From: Henriciella pelagia
GTDB taxonomy: Bacteria > Pseudomonadota > Alphaproteobacteria > Caulobacterales > Hyphomonadaceae
Length of the DNA stretch: 64,000 nt
Assembly: GCF_002088945.1 (NCBI RefSeq)
Contig: NZ_NCSU01000007.1
Span: 186,001-250,000 of the forward strand
Reading direction: 5' to 3'
Position numbers and translations under genes: made by a program. The notes below the pieces were generated by a model. It saw nothing but the letters and a program-made list of their open reading frames with translations. It made no database searches and was not told the origin of the DNA. Below are positions 28,718 through 36,704 of this stretch, piece by piece; position 1 is the stretch's first letter, and each line of letters starts with the position of its first letter.

Positions 28718-29881
28718 ATGCAGGACGTGCTCAACGTCGCCCCCTCGAAATGGCGCCAGGATGAGGAAATCACCATTTTCTCGGACGCCGTCGGACAGTT
28801 CTTCGAGCGCGAATGTGCGCCGCATGTCGAGGAATGGCGCAAGCAGGGATACGTGCCTCGTGAAACCTGGAAGAAGGCTGGTGAAGCAGGCCTGCTGTGC
28901 GCCTCGATCTCTGATGAATATGGCGGCGCAGGCGGCGACTTCCGACATGAGGCCGTCATCATCGAACAGCAGCAGTGGAAGGGCATCGACGGCTTCGGCA
29001 TCACGCTGCACAACGCGATTATCGCGCCCTATATCGAGGCTTTCGGTTCGGAAGAGCAGAAGAAGAAATGGCTGCCGAAAATGGCGTCGGGCGATCTTGT
29101 GACCGCCATCGCCATGACTGAACCAGGCACCGGCTCGGACCTCCAGGCGGTGAAGACCACGGCCCGGAAGGATGGCAACCATTATGTGATCAACGGGTCG
29201 AAGACTTTCATTTCCAACGGCCAAACCGCAAATCTGATTGTCGTGGTTGCCAAGACGGATCCGACCAAGGGCGCGAAGGGCATTTCGCTGATCGTGGTTG
29301 AGACCGACGAGGTCGAGGGCTTCGAGCGCGGCCGCAATCTGGAGAAGATCGGCCAGAAAGCCGCCGACACGTCAGAACTCTTCTTCAATGATGTGCGCGT
29401 TCCGACATCCAACCTCCTCGGCGTGGAGGAAGGCCAGGGCTTCATCCAGCTCATGCAGAAACTGCCGCAGGAGCGTCATGTCATTGGCCTCCAGGGCGTC
29501 GGCATGATCGAACGCGCGATCCGGGAAACCACTGAATACGTCAAGCAGCGCAAGGCGTTTGGCGGCACGATCTGGGACTTCCAGAACACGCAGTTCAAAC
29601 TCGCCGAATGCAAGACGGAAGCGACGGTTGCCAAAGTCTTCGCTGACCACTGCACCGAACTGCTGCTGCAAGGCAAACTCGACGCGGCGACGGCCTCAAT
29701 GTCGAAATACTGGATCAGCGATCTGCAGTGCAAGATCATCGACGAGTGCCTGCAGCTGCACGGTGGCTACGGCTATATGGACGAATATCCGATCGGCCAG
29801 ATGTATGCCGACGCCCGCGTCCAGCGCATCTATGGCGGCGCGAACGAAGTGATGAAAATGCTGATCGCGAGGACGATGTAG
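28718..29881 (+). CDS. Acyl-CoA dehydrogenase, long-chain (LCAD-like) type
   Basis: This 387-aa enzyme has AMTEPGTGSDLQAVKTTA as the central domain signature and the C-terminal VQRIYGGANEVMKMLIAR. The usual catalytic glutamate of medium-chain enzymes (YEGT) is replaced by YGGA, which is the state in long-chain (LCAD) and isovaleryl-CoA dehydrogenases, where a glutamate in an earlier helix does the job; the LMQKLPQERHV segment is the likely place. The start at 28718 follows GGGAGAAGG. A LiuR-like box lies upstream. It heads the run of same-strand genes to 34471. Confidence 0.92.
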   Translation: MQDVLNVAPSKWRQDEEITIFSDAVGQFFERECAPHVEEWRKQGYVPRETWKKAGEAGLLCASISDEYGGAGGDFRHEAVIIEQQQWKGIDGFGITLHNAIIAPYIEAFGSEEQKKKWLPKMASGDLVTAIAMTEPGTGSDLQAVKTTARKDGNHYVINGSKTFISNGQTANLIVVVAKTDPTKGAKGISLIVVETDEVEGFERGRNLEKIGQKAADTSELFFNDVRVPTSNLLGVEEGQGFIQLMQKLPQERHVIGLQGVGMIERAIRETTEYVKQRKAFGGTIWDFQNTQFKLAECKTEATVAKVFADHCTELLLQGKLDAATASMSKYWISDLQCKIIDECLQLHGGYGYMDEYPIGQMYADARVQRIYGGANEVMKMLIARTM

Positions 29882-29886
29882 AAAGA

Positions 29887-30216
29887 ATGAGAGGTAATCT
29901 GATCTGGATCATGATCGCACTCGCGGCATTTGCTGTGAATATCTGGCTGGGCTTCGATCTGCGAGCTTCTCAGCCGGACGGCATCATGTGGATGGTGCAC
30001 TTCGGACTTGCAGCTGCCGCGATCATCTTCGCGATCTTGCTGATTGTCTTCGGTCGCGTTCAGGACAAGGCCAGAGCCAAGTTGACGGCATTGGGACTGA
30101 GCGAAAGCGATATCGATGCGTTGATGAAATCCGATGCCTCGGAAGAAGAAATGGTCGCGAAGATACAAGCCGCGAGCACCAGGTCGAGCCAGAGTACCAA
30201 GGAGCAAGACCCGTGA
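29887..30216 (+). CDS. Small membrane protein with cytoplasmic helical tail
   Basis: This 109-aa protein has two transmembrane helices (about residues 5-23 and 34-56) with a short loop between (DLRASQPDGIMW), then a soluble tail predicted to be helical (KARAKLTALGLSESDIDALM) and ending in a Ser/Gln/Lys-rich stretch. The start six bases after the dehydrogenase stop and the same orientation mark it as part of the beta-oxidation operon. It has no recognised family and no motif of known function. Confidence 0.68.
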   Translation: MRGNLIWIMIALAAFAVNIWLGFDLRASQPDGIMWMVHFGLAAAAIIFAILLIVFGRVQDKARAKLTALGLSESDIDALMKSDASEEEMVAKIQAASTRSSQSTKEQDP

Positions 30217-30250
30217 AAGCCAATCCAGCCTCATTGCCAGGCAGTCAATC

Positions 30251-30436
30251 ATGACGCGCTGGCTCGGCATTGCTTCCATTGTCCTCGGCATCATTGCCGT
30301 CGCACTGGGTGCGTATGTCGAATTCATCCTGCCCGAGACGCCGGGGGCGGACGGCTATGTCCCCGCCCTGCTCGGTCTCGGGTCCATCGTTATTGGCGCA
30401 ATCGTCCTGCGCCAGACACAGAACCACGATCCATGA
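30251..30436 (+). CDS. Very small two-helix membrane protein
   Basis: This 61-aa protein consists of two hydrophobic helices (WLGIASIVLGIIAVALGAYV and VPALLGLGSIVIGAIVLRQ) joined by a short loop (ETPGADGY). It lies between the other membrane gene and the thiolase gene on the same strand. No classical Shine-Dalgarno is clear, so confidence is moderate. The family is not recognised; it may be a membrane partner of the preceding protein. Confidence 0.55.
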   Translation: MTRWLGIASIVLGIIAVALGAYVEFILPETPGADGYVPALLGLGSIVIGAIVLRQTQNHDP

Positions 30437-30460
30437 ACTTTCCCGAAAGGAGCCCCTGAA

Positions 30461-31666
30461 ATGACTGAAGCTTACATTTATGACGCCGTGCGCACCCCGC
30501 GCGGCAAGGGCAAGAGCTCCGGCTCTCTGCACGAGATCACCGCCCTCTCGCTCGCGACGCAGGCCCTGCAGGCCATTCGCGACCGCAACGAGCTCGATAC
30601 GAGCAATGTTGACGACGTCGTGCTCGGCTGTGTGTCGCCCGTTGGCGAGCAGGGCGCAGACATTGCCCGTATCGCGGTGCTGAATGCCGACTATGCCGAA
30701 ACCACCGCAGGCGTGCAGATCGACCGCTTCTGCGCCTCCGGCCTCGAGGCCTGCAACATGGCCGCCGCAAAAGTCATGACCGGCGAGGCTGACATGGCCA
30801 TCGGCGGCGGTGTCGAGAGCATGTCCCGCGTGCCCATGGGCGCAGCTGGCGGTGCGTGGTCGGCTGACCCGCAAGTCGCCCTCAAGACCTATTTCGCCCC
30901 GCAGGGCATCGGCGCGGACACGATTGCCACCAAATGGGGCTTTTCGCGCGATGATGTCGACGCTTACGCTGTCGAATCCCAGAAGCGCGCCGCCAAGGCC
31001 TGGGAAGAAGGCCGCTTCAAGAATTCCATCGTGCCCGTGAAAGACCAGATGGGCGCAATCATCCTCGACCATGACGAACATATGCGTCCGGACGCGTCCA
31101 TGCAGTCGCTTGCCTCGCTGAACCCGTCCTTCGCAGGCATGGGCGGCATGGGCTTCGATGAAGTCATCAAGCAGCGCTATCCGGAGCTGGAAGCCATCGA
31201 TCACGTGCACCATGCCGGCAACTCGTCCGGCATCGTCGACGGCGCATCGGCTGTTCTCTTTGGCTCGAAGGAAATGGGCGAGAAGCTCGGCCTGAAGCCG
31301 CGCGCCCGCATCAAGTCCATGGCGTCCATCGGTTCCGAGCCCGGCATTATGCTGACCGGCCCCACGGCCGTGTCCCGCAAGGCGCTGATGAAAGCCGGCA
31401 TGGACGTCGACGATATCGACATCTACGAGCTGAACGAAGCGTTCGCTTCGGTGCCGATGCTGATGATGCACCTGCTGAACATCCCACATGAGAAAATGAA
31501 CGTGAATGGCGGCGCCATCGCCTTTGGTCACCCGCTGGGTGCGACCGGCGGCATGCTGCTCGGCACCATGGTGGACGAGCTTGAGCGCTCCGACAAGGAG
31601 ACCGCGCTTGTGACGCTGTGCGTCGGCGCCGGCATGGGCACCGCCACGATCATTGAGCGGGTCTAG
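30461..31666 (+). CDS. fadA: Acetyl-CoA acyltransferase (thiolase, FadA-like)
   Basis: This 401-aa thiolase has the nucleophilic cysteine at residue 91 ([10 protein letters not shown]), the active-site block [16 protein letters not shown] and the C-terminal CVGAGMGTA. The [10 protein letters not shown] segment and MMLTGPTA-type text are degradative-thiolase features, so it most likely does the last step of beta-oxidation, releasing acetyl-CoA. AAGGAG stands before the ATG at 30461. It is separated from its partner fadJ by the DUF559 gene and three class A palindromic elements, whereas fadA and fadJ are usually adjacent. Confidence 0.93.
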   Translation: MTEAYIYDAVRTPRGKGKSSGSLHEITALSLATQALQAIRDRNELDTSNVDDVVLGCVSPVGEQGADIARIAVLNADYAETTAGVQIDRFCASGLEACNMAAAKVMTGEADMAIGGGVESMSRVPMGAAGGAWSADPQVALKTYFAPQGIGADTIATKWGFSRDDVDAYAVESQKRAAKAWEEGRFKNSIVPVKDQMGAIILDHDEHMRPDASMQSLASLNPSFAGMGGMGFDEVIKQRYPELEAIDHVHHAGNSSGIVDGASAVLFGSKEMGEKLGLKPRARIKSMASIGSEPGIMLTGPTAVSRKALMKAGMDVDDIDIYELNEAFASVPMLMMHLLNIPHEKMNVNGGAIAFGHPLGATGGMLLGTMVDELERSDKETALVTLCVGAGMGTATIIERV

Positions 31667-31677
31667 TTTGGCTATCA

Positions 31678-31731
31678 CCCCCCTCCGACCCGCTTTGCGG
31701 GCCACCTCCCCCAAGACTGGGGGAGGCAAGG
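31678..31731 (+). repeat. Class A palindromic element 6 (forward)
   Basis: CCCCCCTCCG, then the hairpin ACCCGC-TTT-GCGGGC, then CACCTCCCCC-AAGACT-GGGGGAGGCAAGG. It begins 12 bases after the thiolase stop. Forward orientation, followed after about 24 bp by element 7 in reverse, the same pair structure as elements 3 and 4 in the helicase gene. Confidence 0.88.
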
Positions 31732-31754
31732 CGTTGCGTCTGAAGCTGCCTTCT

Positions 31755-31804
31755 TGCCTCCACCGCTCAGCGGGGGAGGTGGCGGCGAAGCCGGCGGAGG
31801 GGGC
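31755..31804 (-). repeat. Class A palindromic element 7 (reverse), providing a ribosome binding site
   Basis: TTGCCTCCACCGCTCAGCGG, then GGGAGGTGGCGGCGAAGCCG and GCGGAGGGGGC. Its terminal GGAGGGGG lies five bases before the TTG start codon of the DUF559 gene at 31808, so the repeat supplies the Shine-Dalgarno of that gene. Confidence 0.87.
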
Positions 31805-31807
31805 ACC

Positions 31808-32170
31808 TTGAAAGCCAACCCGGTCATTAGAAGACGCGCTCAAGCACTGAGAAGTGAACTCACAGATGCAGAACGAATTCTCTGGTCGAAACTCAAAGGC
31901 AGGCAGGTCAATGGCTGGCAATTCAGGAACCAGCATCCAGTCGGGCCCTACATTGCCGACTTCGCATGCGTCAAAGCTCGCCTCATCATCGAAGTGGACG
32001 GAGCTTCACACACCGAGGACGCACAGCTTGCTCACGATGAACGCCGTTCGGCTTTCCTCAGAAAGCAAGGCTGGCACGTCCACCGCGTCTGGAACATCGA
32101 CATCTACAACAACCTCAACGCCGTCCTCGACGGCATTCACGCACTCTTGCCCCCCTCAACCCAACGCTGA
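31808..32170 (+). CDS. DUF559 endonuclease-like protein bounded by palindromic elements
   Basis: This 120-aa protein matches DUF559, a Vsr-like PD-(D/E)xK nuclease fold: LRSELTDAERILWSKLKGRQ at the N-terminus, then WQFRNQHPVGPYIADFACV, LIIEVDGASH (the IADF and IEVDG acidic pair) and RRSAFLRKQGWHVHRVWNID. TTG at 31808 is the start by homology and because the repeat-derived GGAGGGGG precedes it; the frame is open into the repeat to 31754. The C-terminal residues after ALL (PPSTQR) and the stop are encoded by the next repeat. It interrupts a beta-oxidation operon, between thiolase and fadJ. Catalytic activity is inferred. Confidence 0.85.
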   Translation: MKANPVIRRRAQALRSELTDAERILWSKLKGRQVNGWQFRNQHPVGPYIADFACVKARLIIEVDGASHTEDAQLAHDERRSAFLRKQGWHVHRVWNIDIYNNLNAVLDGIHALLPPSTQR

Positions 32171-32212
32171 CGCGCTGGCCCACCTCCCCCGCTTTGCGGC
32201 AGGGGCAAAAGG
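32148..32212 (+). repeat. Class A palindromic element 8 (forward, degenerate), encoding the DUF559 C-terminus
   Basis: GCCCCCCTCAACCCAACGCT, then GACGCGCTGGCCCACCTCCC, CCGCTTTGCGGCAGGGGCAA. It is forward, with more mismatches than other copies. The DUF559 stop codon (TGA, 32168-32170) lies inside it. Together with element 7 it places the DUF559 gene between inverted copies whose C/G-run ends face the gene. Confidence 0.78.
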
Positions 32213-32239
32213 GGAAGCATATTTAGGGAGACCACTCAA

Positions 32240-34471
32240 ATGAACCTCGAAACATTCAAATTCGACATTGATGGCGACGGCATTGCGCACGCCCAGTTCG
32301 ACGTGCCGGGACGCAGCATGAATACGCTGACCGCCAAGGCGGTCGCCGACATCATCGCGATCTCCAAGGAGGTCGCCGAGAACGACAAGATCAAGGGTCT
32401 CGTCATCTCGTCTGGCAAGCCATCCGGCTTCTGCGCAGGCGCAGACCTGGGCGAGATGGGCGACCGTGCCGGCGCGGCAGACACCAGCAACCTCAGCGAG
32501 GACGAAAAGCTGAAAGCCCGCTTCAATCAGGGCTTCTCGCTCAACAAGACACTTCGCGAGCTGGAAACCTGCGGCAAGCCGGTCGCCTGCGCGCTCAATG
32601 GTCTCGCCCTGGGCGGCGGCCTCGAAGTGGCGCTGGCCTGTCATTACCGCGTCGCGGCCAATGACAATCCAAAGCAGCAATTCGGCCTGCCGGAAGCCAA
32701 GATCGGCCTTCTGCCGGGCGCAGGTGGCACGCAGCGTCTGCCGCGCCTTGTCGGCGTCCAGGCAGCCCTGCCGCTCATCCTTCAGGGCACGAGCTTCTCT
32801 GCCGAGGAAGGCAAGAGCATGGGCGTGATCAACGAACTCGCGCCCGGCGCAGAGGTCGTCGAGAAAGCCAAGGCCTGGGTGAAAGCCAATCCGACGGCGA
32901 AAGCCCCGTGGGACGAGAAGGGCTTCAAGGTCCCAGGCGGCGTGGTTCACAAGAGCCCGGGCGCCGGCCAGGTCGCGACCATGTCGAACATGATGCTGGC
33001 GGCCAAGACCTATGGCAATTATCCGGCCCAGAAGAACATCCTCTCCTGCATCTATGAAGGCATCCAGGTGCCGATTGATGCGGGTCTTCGCATTGAGACG
33101 CGCTACTTCATCAACACCCAGTCGCGCCCGGAAGCGAAAGCGATGATCCGCTCACTCTTCCTGTCGACGCAGGCCCTTTCGAAGGGCGGCAACCGTCCGG
33201 AAGGCTACCCGAAGACCGAGTTCAAGAAGATCGCCGTCATCGGCGCCGGCCTGATGGGTGCCGGCATCGCCTATGTCCAGGCCAAGGCTGGCATTCCGAC
33301 CGTGCTCGTCGACATCTCCAAGGAGAATGCCGAGAAGGGCAAGGATTATTCCCGCCGCCTCGTCGAGAAGGACATCTCGCGCGGCAAGTCGACAAAGGAA
33401 AAGGGCGACAAGCTGCTCGACCTGATCACGACGACCGACAATTATGATGACTTCAAGGGCGCGGACCTCGTTATCGAGGCCGTGTTCGAGAACCCGGAGC
33501 TGAAGGCCAAGATCACCGAGCAGGCCGAGGCCGTGCTGGGCGAGGATGCAGTCTTCGGGTCCAACACCTCGACCCTGCCAATCACCGGTCTTGCCAAGGC
33601 GTCGAAGCGCCCTGAGAACTTCATCGGCATCCACTTCTTCTCCCCAGTGGAGCGGATGGGTCTCGTCGAGATCATCTCTGGCGAAGAAACCTCCGAGGAG
33701 ACGCTGGCCAAGGCGATCGATTACGTCCTCGCGATCCGCAAGACGCCAATCGCCGTGAATGACAGCCGCGGTTTCTATACGTCCCGCTGCTTCGGCACCT
33801 ATACGCAGGAAGGCATGCAGATGCTGGCCGAAGGCATCAAGCCGGCCATCATCGAGAATGTCGGACGCCAGTCCGGCATGCCGATGGGACCGCTGGAAGT
33901 CTCCGACTCGGTCGGTCTCGACACCGCCCTCAAGGTTGGCCGTCAGATGGCCCAGGCCGCGGGCATGGACTATAATGGCAATGAGCTGGGCCAGATGATG
34001 GCCTGGCTGGTCGAGGATCAGGGCCGCGTTGGCCGCAAGGCCGGCAAGGGCTTCTACGACTATAATGAGAAGGGCAAGCCTGCACGGCTCTGGCCCGACC
34101 TCAACAACCGTATCGACGTGAAGGTCGATGAGTGCCCGCCGGAGCTGAAGCAGCACCTGAAGAACCGCTTCCTTGTCCGTCAGGCCATCGAAGTCGCCCG
34201 CTGTTTCGAGGAGGGCGTCATCACCGATGCACGCGACGCCGATATCGGCTCGATCCTCGCCTGGGGCTTTGCGCCTTATACGGGCGGCTGCTGCTCCTAT
34301 GTCGACCTGATCTGGGGCATCGGCCCGTTCGTGGAAGAAGCTGAAAAGCTCGCCGCAAAATATGGTGAGCGCTTCGCCCCACCTGCCCTGCTCAAGGACA
34401 TGGCCGCCAAGGGCGAAGGTTTCTATGACCGCTTCCCGCCAGGCGGTGTGAAAGCCAAGGTCGCGGCATAA
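32240..34471 (+). CDS. fadJ: Bifunctional enoyl-CoA hydratase / 3-hydroxyacyl-CoA dehydrogenase
   Basis: This 743-aa protein has an N-terminal crotonase domain ([35 protein letters not shown] near residue 120, [17 protein letters not shown]) and, from about residue 328, the 3-hydroxyacyl-CoA dehydrogenase domains: NAD-binding [39 protein letters not shown] and the C-terminal domain with [13 protein letters not shown]. It catalyses steps two and three of beta-oxidation, passing product to the thiolase at 30461. GGGAG stands before the ATG. The gene is followed by a strong terminator, closing the operon. Confidence 0.94.
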   Translation: MNLETFKFDIDGDGIAHAQFDVPGRSMNTLTAKAVADIIAISKEVAENDKIKGLVISSGKPSGFCAGADLGEMGDRAGAADTSNLSEDEKLKARFNQGFSLNKTLRELETCGKPVACALNGLALGGGLEVALACHYRVAANDNPKQQFGLPEAKIGLLPGAGGTQRLPRLVGVQAALPLILQGTSFSAEEGKSMGVINELAPGAEVVEKAKAWVKANPTAKAPWDEKGFKVPGGVVHKSPGAGQVATMSNMMLAAKTYGNYPAQKNILSCIYEGIQVPIDAGLRIETRYFINTQSRPEAKAMIRSLFLSTQALSKGGNRPEGYPKTEFKKIAVIGAGLMGAGIAYVQAKAGIPTVLVDISKENAEKGKDYSRRLVEKDISRGKSTKEKGDKLLDLITTTDNYDDFKGADLVIEAVFENPELKAKITEQAEAVLGEDAVFGSNTSTLPITGLAKASKRPENFIGIHFFSPVERMGLVEIISGEETSEETLAKAIDYVLAIRKTPIAVNDSRGFYTSRCFGTYTQEGMQMLAEGIKPAIIENVGRQSGMPMGPLEVSDSVGLDTALKVGRQMAQAAGMDYNGNELGQMMAWLVEDQGRVGRKAGKGFYDYNEKGKPARLWPDLNNRIDVKVDECPPELKQHLKNRFLVRQAIEVARCFEEGVITDARDADIGSILAWGFAPYTGGCCSYVDLIWGIGPFVEEAEKLAAKYGERFAPPALLKDMAAKGEGFYDRFPPGGVKAKVAA

Positions 34472-34494
34472 GACAACATCGTCGCGTCAATCAG

Positions 34495-34522
34495 AAAACC
34501 GGGGCCCGCGCCCCGGTTTTTT
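34495..34522 (+). terminator. Rho-independent terminator after fadJ
   Basis: AAAACCGGGGC-CCGC-GCCCCGGTTTT with further Ts (to 34522): an 11-base stem, four-base loop and T-run, 24 bases after the fadJ stop. It ends the beta-oxidation operon. Confidence 0.93.
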
Positions 34523-34689
34523 ATTGCGCATTTGAAATCTTTTTGCATCTTATGCACTTGTTGAACGTGTAATGGACATTCCGGACGCAACGGGTTGGGC
34601 CTGGATGTAGCGGCTCACCCCGAGTGGGCTATCGCGTCTCTTATCGTCTGGCATCGACATCACGATGGCAAGGAACCGAAGGAGTTCAG

Positions 34690-35358
34690 ATGTCGCGCCC
34701 TGGTGGCACCCGGAATGCCGATTATGACGAAAAGCGCGAAGCACTTGTCAACGCCCTGGCCGACTATGTGAACCAGACCGACGTCGTCCTGCCATCCCTG
34801 CGCCAGCTCTCTATTGCCGTTGGCTCATCTCAACCGAGGATCAACCACTATTTTGGCAATCGCACAGGGGTCATCATCGCCATTATCAACCGGCTCGGAG
34901 AACTTGGCGAACCAATTCGCGACCAATTGCGCGAGCCGCGCGGTTCCCTGCTTGAGGCTGCTGAAAAATATGCGCAGATCGCCGAAAGCCTGAGCCGCAA
35001 TCCGCGCTATGTGAACGCCCACATCTTTGCCATTCGCGAGGGACTGACAAACCCTGAAGTCGCCAAGGCCTACAATGCCGTCCTTGTCGCACCCGCAATC
35101 GAAGCCATTGCCGAGAGTTTCGTGAACTCTCCAGGTGGACCGGACAGCATGGAAACGGCCCGCATCGCCGCTGATATGATCATGTCGGCCGTCATGATGA
35201 CATCGCTTCGGCAGGCCTTCCAGTCATCGCCGGAGGCGGCGGGCGAACTCCACCGCGAGCACGCCATAATGGTCAGCTGGATGACAAGGGGACTCGTCCA
35301 GGACCCAAATGCCAAAAACATGCAGGTACGGCTTGAAGAGGAAGCGGAGCTCTCCTGA
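34690..35358 (+). CDS. TetR-family regulator (first of a paralogous pair)
   Basis: This 222-aa protein has a TetR-like N-terminal DNA-binding region (REALVNALADYVNQTD, LPSLRQLSIAVGSSQPRINH, YFGNRTGVI) that is unusual in lacking the common AGVSxGTLYxHF wording, and a helical C-terminal ligand domain. Its closest relative in the window is the protein at 35959-36630, with which it shares NHYFG-R-GV, the FAIREG segment and PGG motifs over the whole length. GAAGGAG precedes the ATG at 34690. It lies 170 bp after the terminator of the beta-oxidation operon and probably senses an acyl-type ligand; this is inference from position. Confidence 0.85.
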   Translation: MSRPGGTRNADYDEKREALVNALADYVNQTDVVLPSLRQLSIAVGSSQPRINHYFGNRTGVIIAIINRLGELGEPIRDQLREPRGSLLEAAEKYAQIAESLSRNPRYVNAHIFAIREGLTNPEVAKAYNAVLVAPAIEAIAESFVNSPGGPDSMETARIAADMIMSAVMMTSLRQAFQSSPEAAGELHREHAIMVSWMTRGLVQDPNAKNMQVRLEEEAELS

Positions 35359-35453
35359 AGCACGCCCACGCCAGTTGAAGCGGCCTAGGTAATCCTCCGT
35401 ATCCCCCTCCCGGCGCCGATGGCTTAGGTCTGGAGCTGAACCGGGAGGAAATC

Positions 35454-35822
35454 ATGAGCTTCAAGAAAATCGTCCTTCGACTTGCCCGCAATCCCGGCAT
35501 TCCAAATGGCGATGCAGAGCGCGGCTATGTCATCACAGCGCCGATCACGCCGGACGGCCAGATTGATCTCGACGCCTGGCGCACCCATCGCAAGGACGCG
35601 ATTGTGATCCGGTTTGACCCGGACCCTGCCGAGCATGCCGATGGCTGGCTCACCCATCGCGGCAGCCACTGGTACATCCACTATGACGAAGACCATGAAG
35701 GGCCGGACGAGCCGGCCTACCGCTTGGGCGATCATCGGTTTGAACGCGGTGAATACATAACGATCCGGCACCGGGAAGCCGAACCCCTGACCTACCAGAT
35801 CACGGACATCGCCGACGCCTGA
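35454..35822 (+). CDS. Hypothetical protein rich in His, Asp and Arg
   Basis: This 122-aa soluble protein has no signal peptide and no recognised family. It is beta-rich with segments such as ERGYVITAPITPDGQIDLDA, DAIVIRFDPDPAEHADGWLT and GEYITIRHREAEPLTYQITD. GGGAGGAAATC before the ATG at 35454 gives good start support. The composition (many His/Asp/Glu) is unusual, but codon use is like that of neighbours. It sits between the two TetR paralogues. Confidence 0.72.
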   Translation: MSFKKIVLRLARNPGIPNGDAERGYVITAPITPDGQIDLDAWRTHRKDAIVIRFDPDPAEHADGWLTHRGSHWYIHYDEDHEGPDEPAYRLGDHRFERGEYITIRHREAEPLTYQITDIADA

Positions 35823-35958
35823 AGTCCACGTGCCGAGATTGCTGGGTACTGTAATAACTGCGACATATTCGTCGGCAGGTACATAGCCATTAAAGTATTG
35901 AAAAATTCTCCTTATAAGAGTGTTATGCGTTTATGAATCGCGCTTAGGGGGAAATTTG

Positions 35959-36630
35959 ATGGCCCGCCCATCTGGGGTGAGAAACCCCGACTTTGACATT
36001 AAAAGGAATGCCCTGCTCGACAAGCTGACAGCCTATGTCCTGTCCGACGATGTCCAGTTGCCGTCCATGAGGCAACTTGCAATCGCGGCCGAAACCTCGC
36101 AGCCCACGCTCAACCACTATTTTGGCGACCGGCCAGGCGTGATGGTTGCGATCATTCATCGCCTGCGACTGATGTCCCGCCCCATTCGTCGGCAATTGCG
36201 CATTGCAGAACGCAACATCGAGGAGTCCATCGCCGGCTTTGTCAAGATTGCGATCGAGCTCGCCTCCAATGACACCTATCGGCGCTCCCATGCCTTTGCC
36301 ATACGAGAAGGCATGGTCGATGAAGAGGTGCTGTCAACCTATATGGAAGAACTGGTGGAACCGGCAATCGATGCCATTGCGGAACGGATTGTGAAAACAC
36401 CGGGCGGGTCCCGAAACTTCGCGACCGCGCGGGTGGCTGCCCGATTGCTGTATGACGGCGCAAACAGCGTGGTGCTGCGTTGCGCCATGAGCGACATCAC
36501 ACCGGACACCGCTGAATTCGAACGCCAGGTGACACTGATGCACAACTGGTTCCTGCACGGCTTCCTGCGCTTTCCGGACGGCCCGGACGTAAGGCCAAGC
36601 CCAGCCGACCAGCAGCCACAGAGCCGCTAG
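35959..36630 (+). CDS. TetR-family regulator (second of a paralogous pair)
   Basis: This 223-aa paralogue of the protein at 34690-35358 has PSMRQLAIAAETSQPTLNHY followed by FGDRPGVMVAIIHRL as DNA-binding region and the same FAIREG-type C-terminal segment. Both start with an Arg/Gly-rich RPxGxRNxD(F/Y)D(I/E)KR motif. GGGGGAAA precedes the ATG. An AT-rich upstream region (about 35870-35930) probably holds its promoter. A bidirectional hairpin follows the stop. Tandem duplication with the hypothetical gene left between is the simplest history. Confidence 0.85.
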   Translation: MARPSGVRNPDFDIKRNALLDKLTAYVLSDDVQLPSMRQLAIAAETSQPTLNHYFGDRPGVMVAIIHRLRLMSRPIRRQLRIAERNIEESIAGFVKIAIELASNDTYRRSHAFAIREGMVDEEVLSTYMEELVEPAIDAIAERIVKTPGGSRNFATARVAARLLYDGANSVVLRCAMSDITPDTAEFERQVTLMHNWFLHGFLRFPDGPDVRPSPADQQPQSR

Positions 36631-36649
36631 ACGCCCGCCTGCGCAAAGC

Positions 36650-36690
36650 AAAACGGCCAGGCTCGGATGAGCCTGGCCGCCTCCGTTTTT
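36650..36690. terminator. Bidirectional terminator between TetR and S9 peptidase genes
   Basis: CGGCCAGGCTC-GGAT-GAGCCTGGCCG is a perfect 11-base hairpin. On the + strand CCTCCG and a run of Ts follow (to 36691); on the - strand the stem is followed by TTTTGCTTT. It lies between convergent genes. The identical 30-base sequence recurs at 38752-38781. Confidence 0.88.
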
Positions 36691-36704
36691 TGTCGAGGCG
36701 AAGA

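Noticed and set aside
30245-31936. Open frame of 563 codons on the - strand
   Set aside because: It is antisense to the thiolase gene and crosses repeat elements; no motif found.
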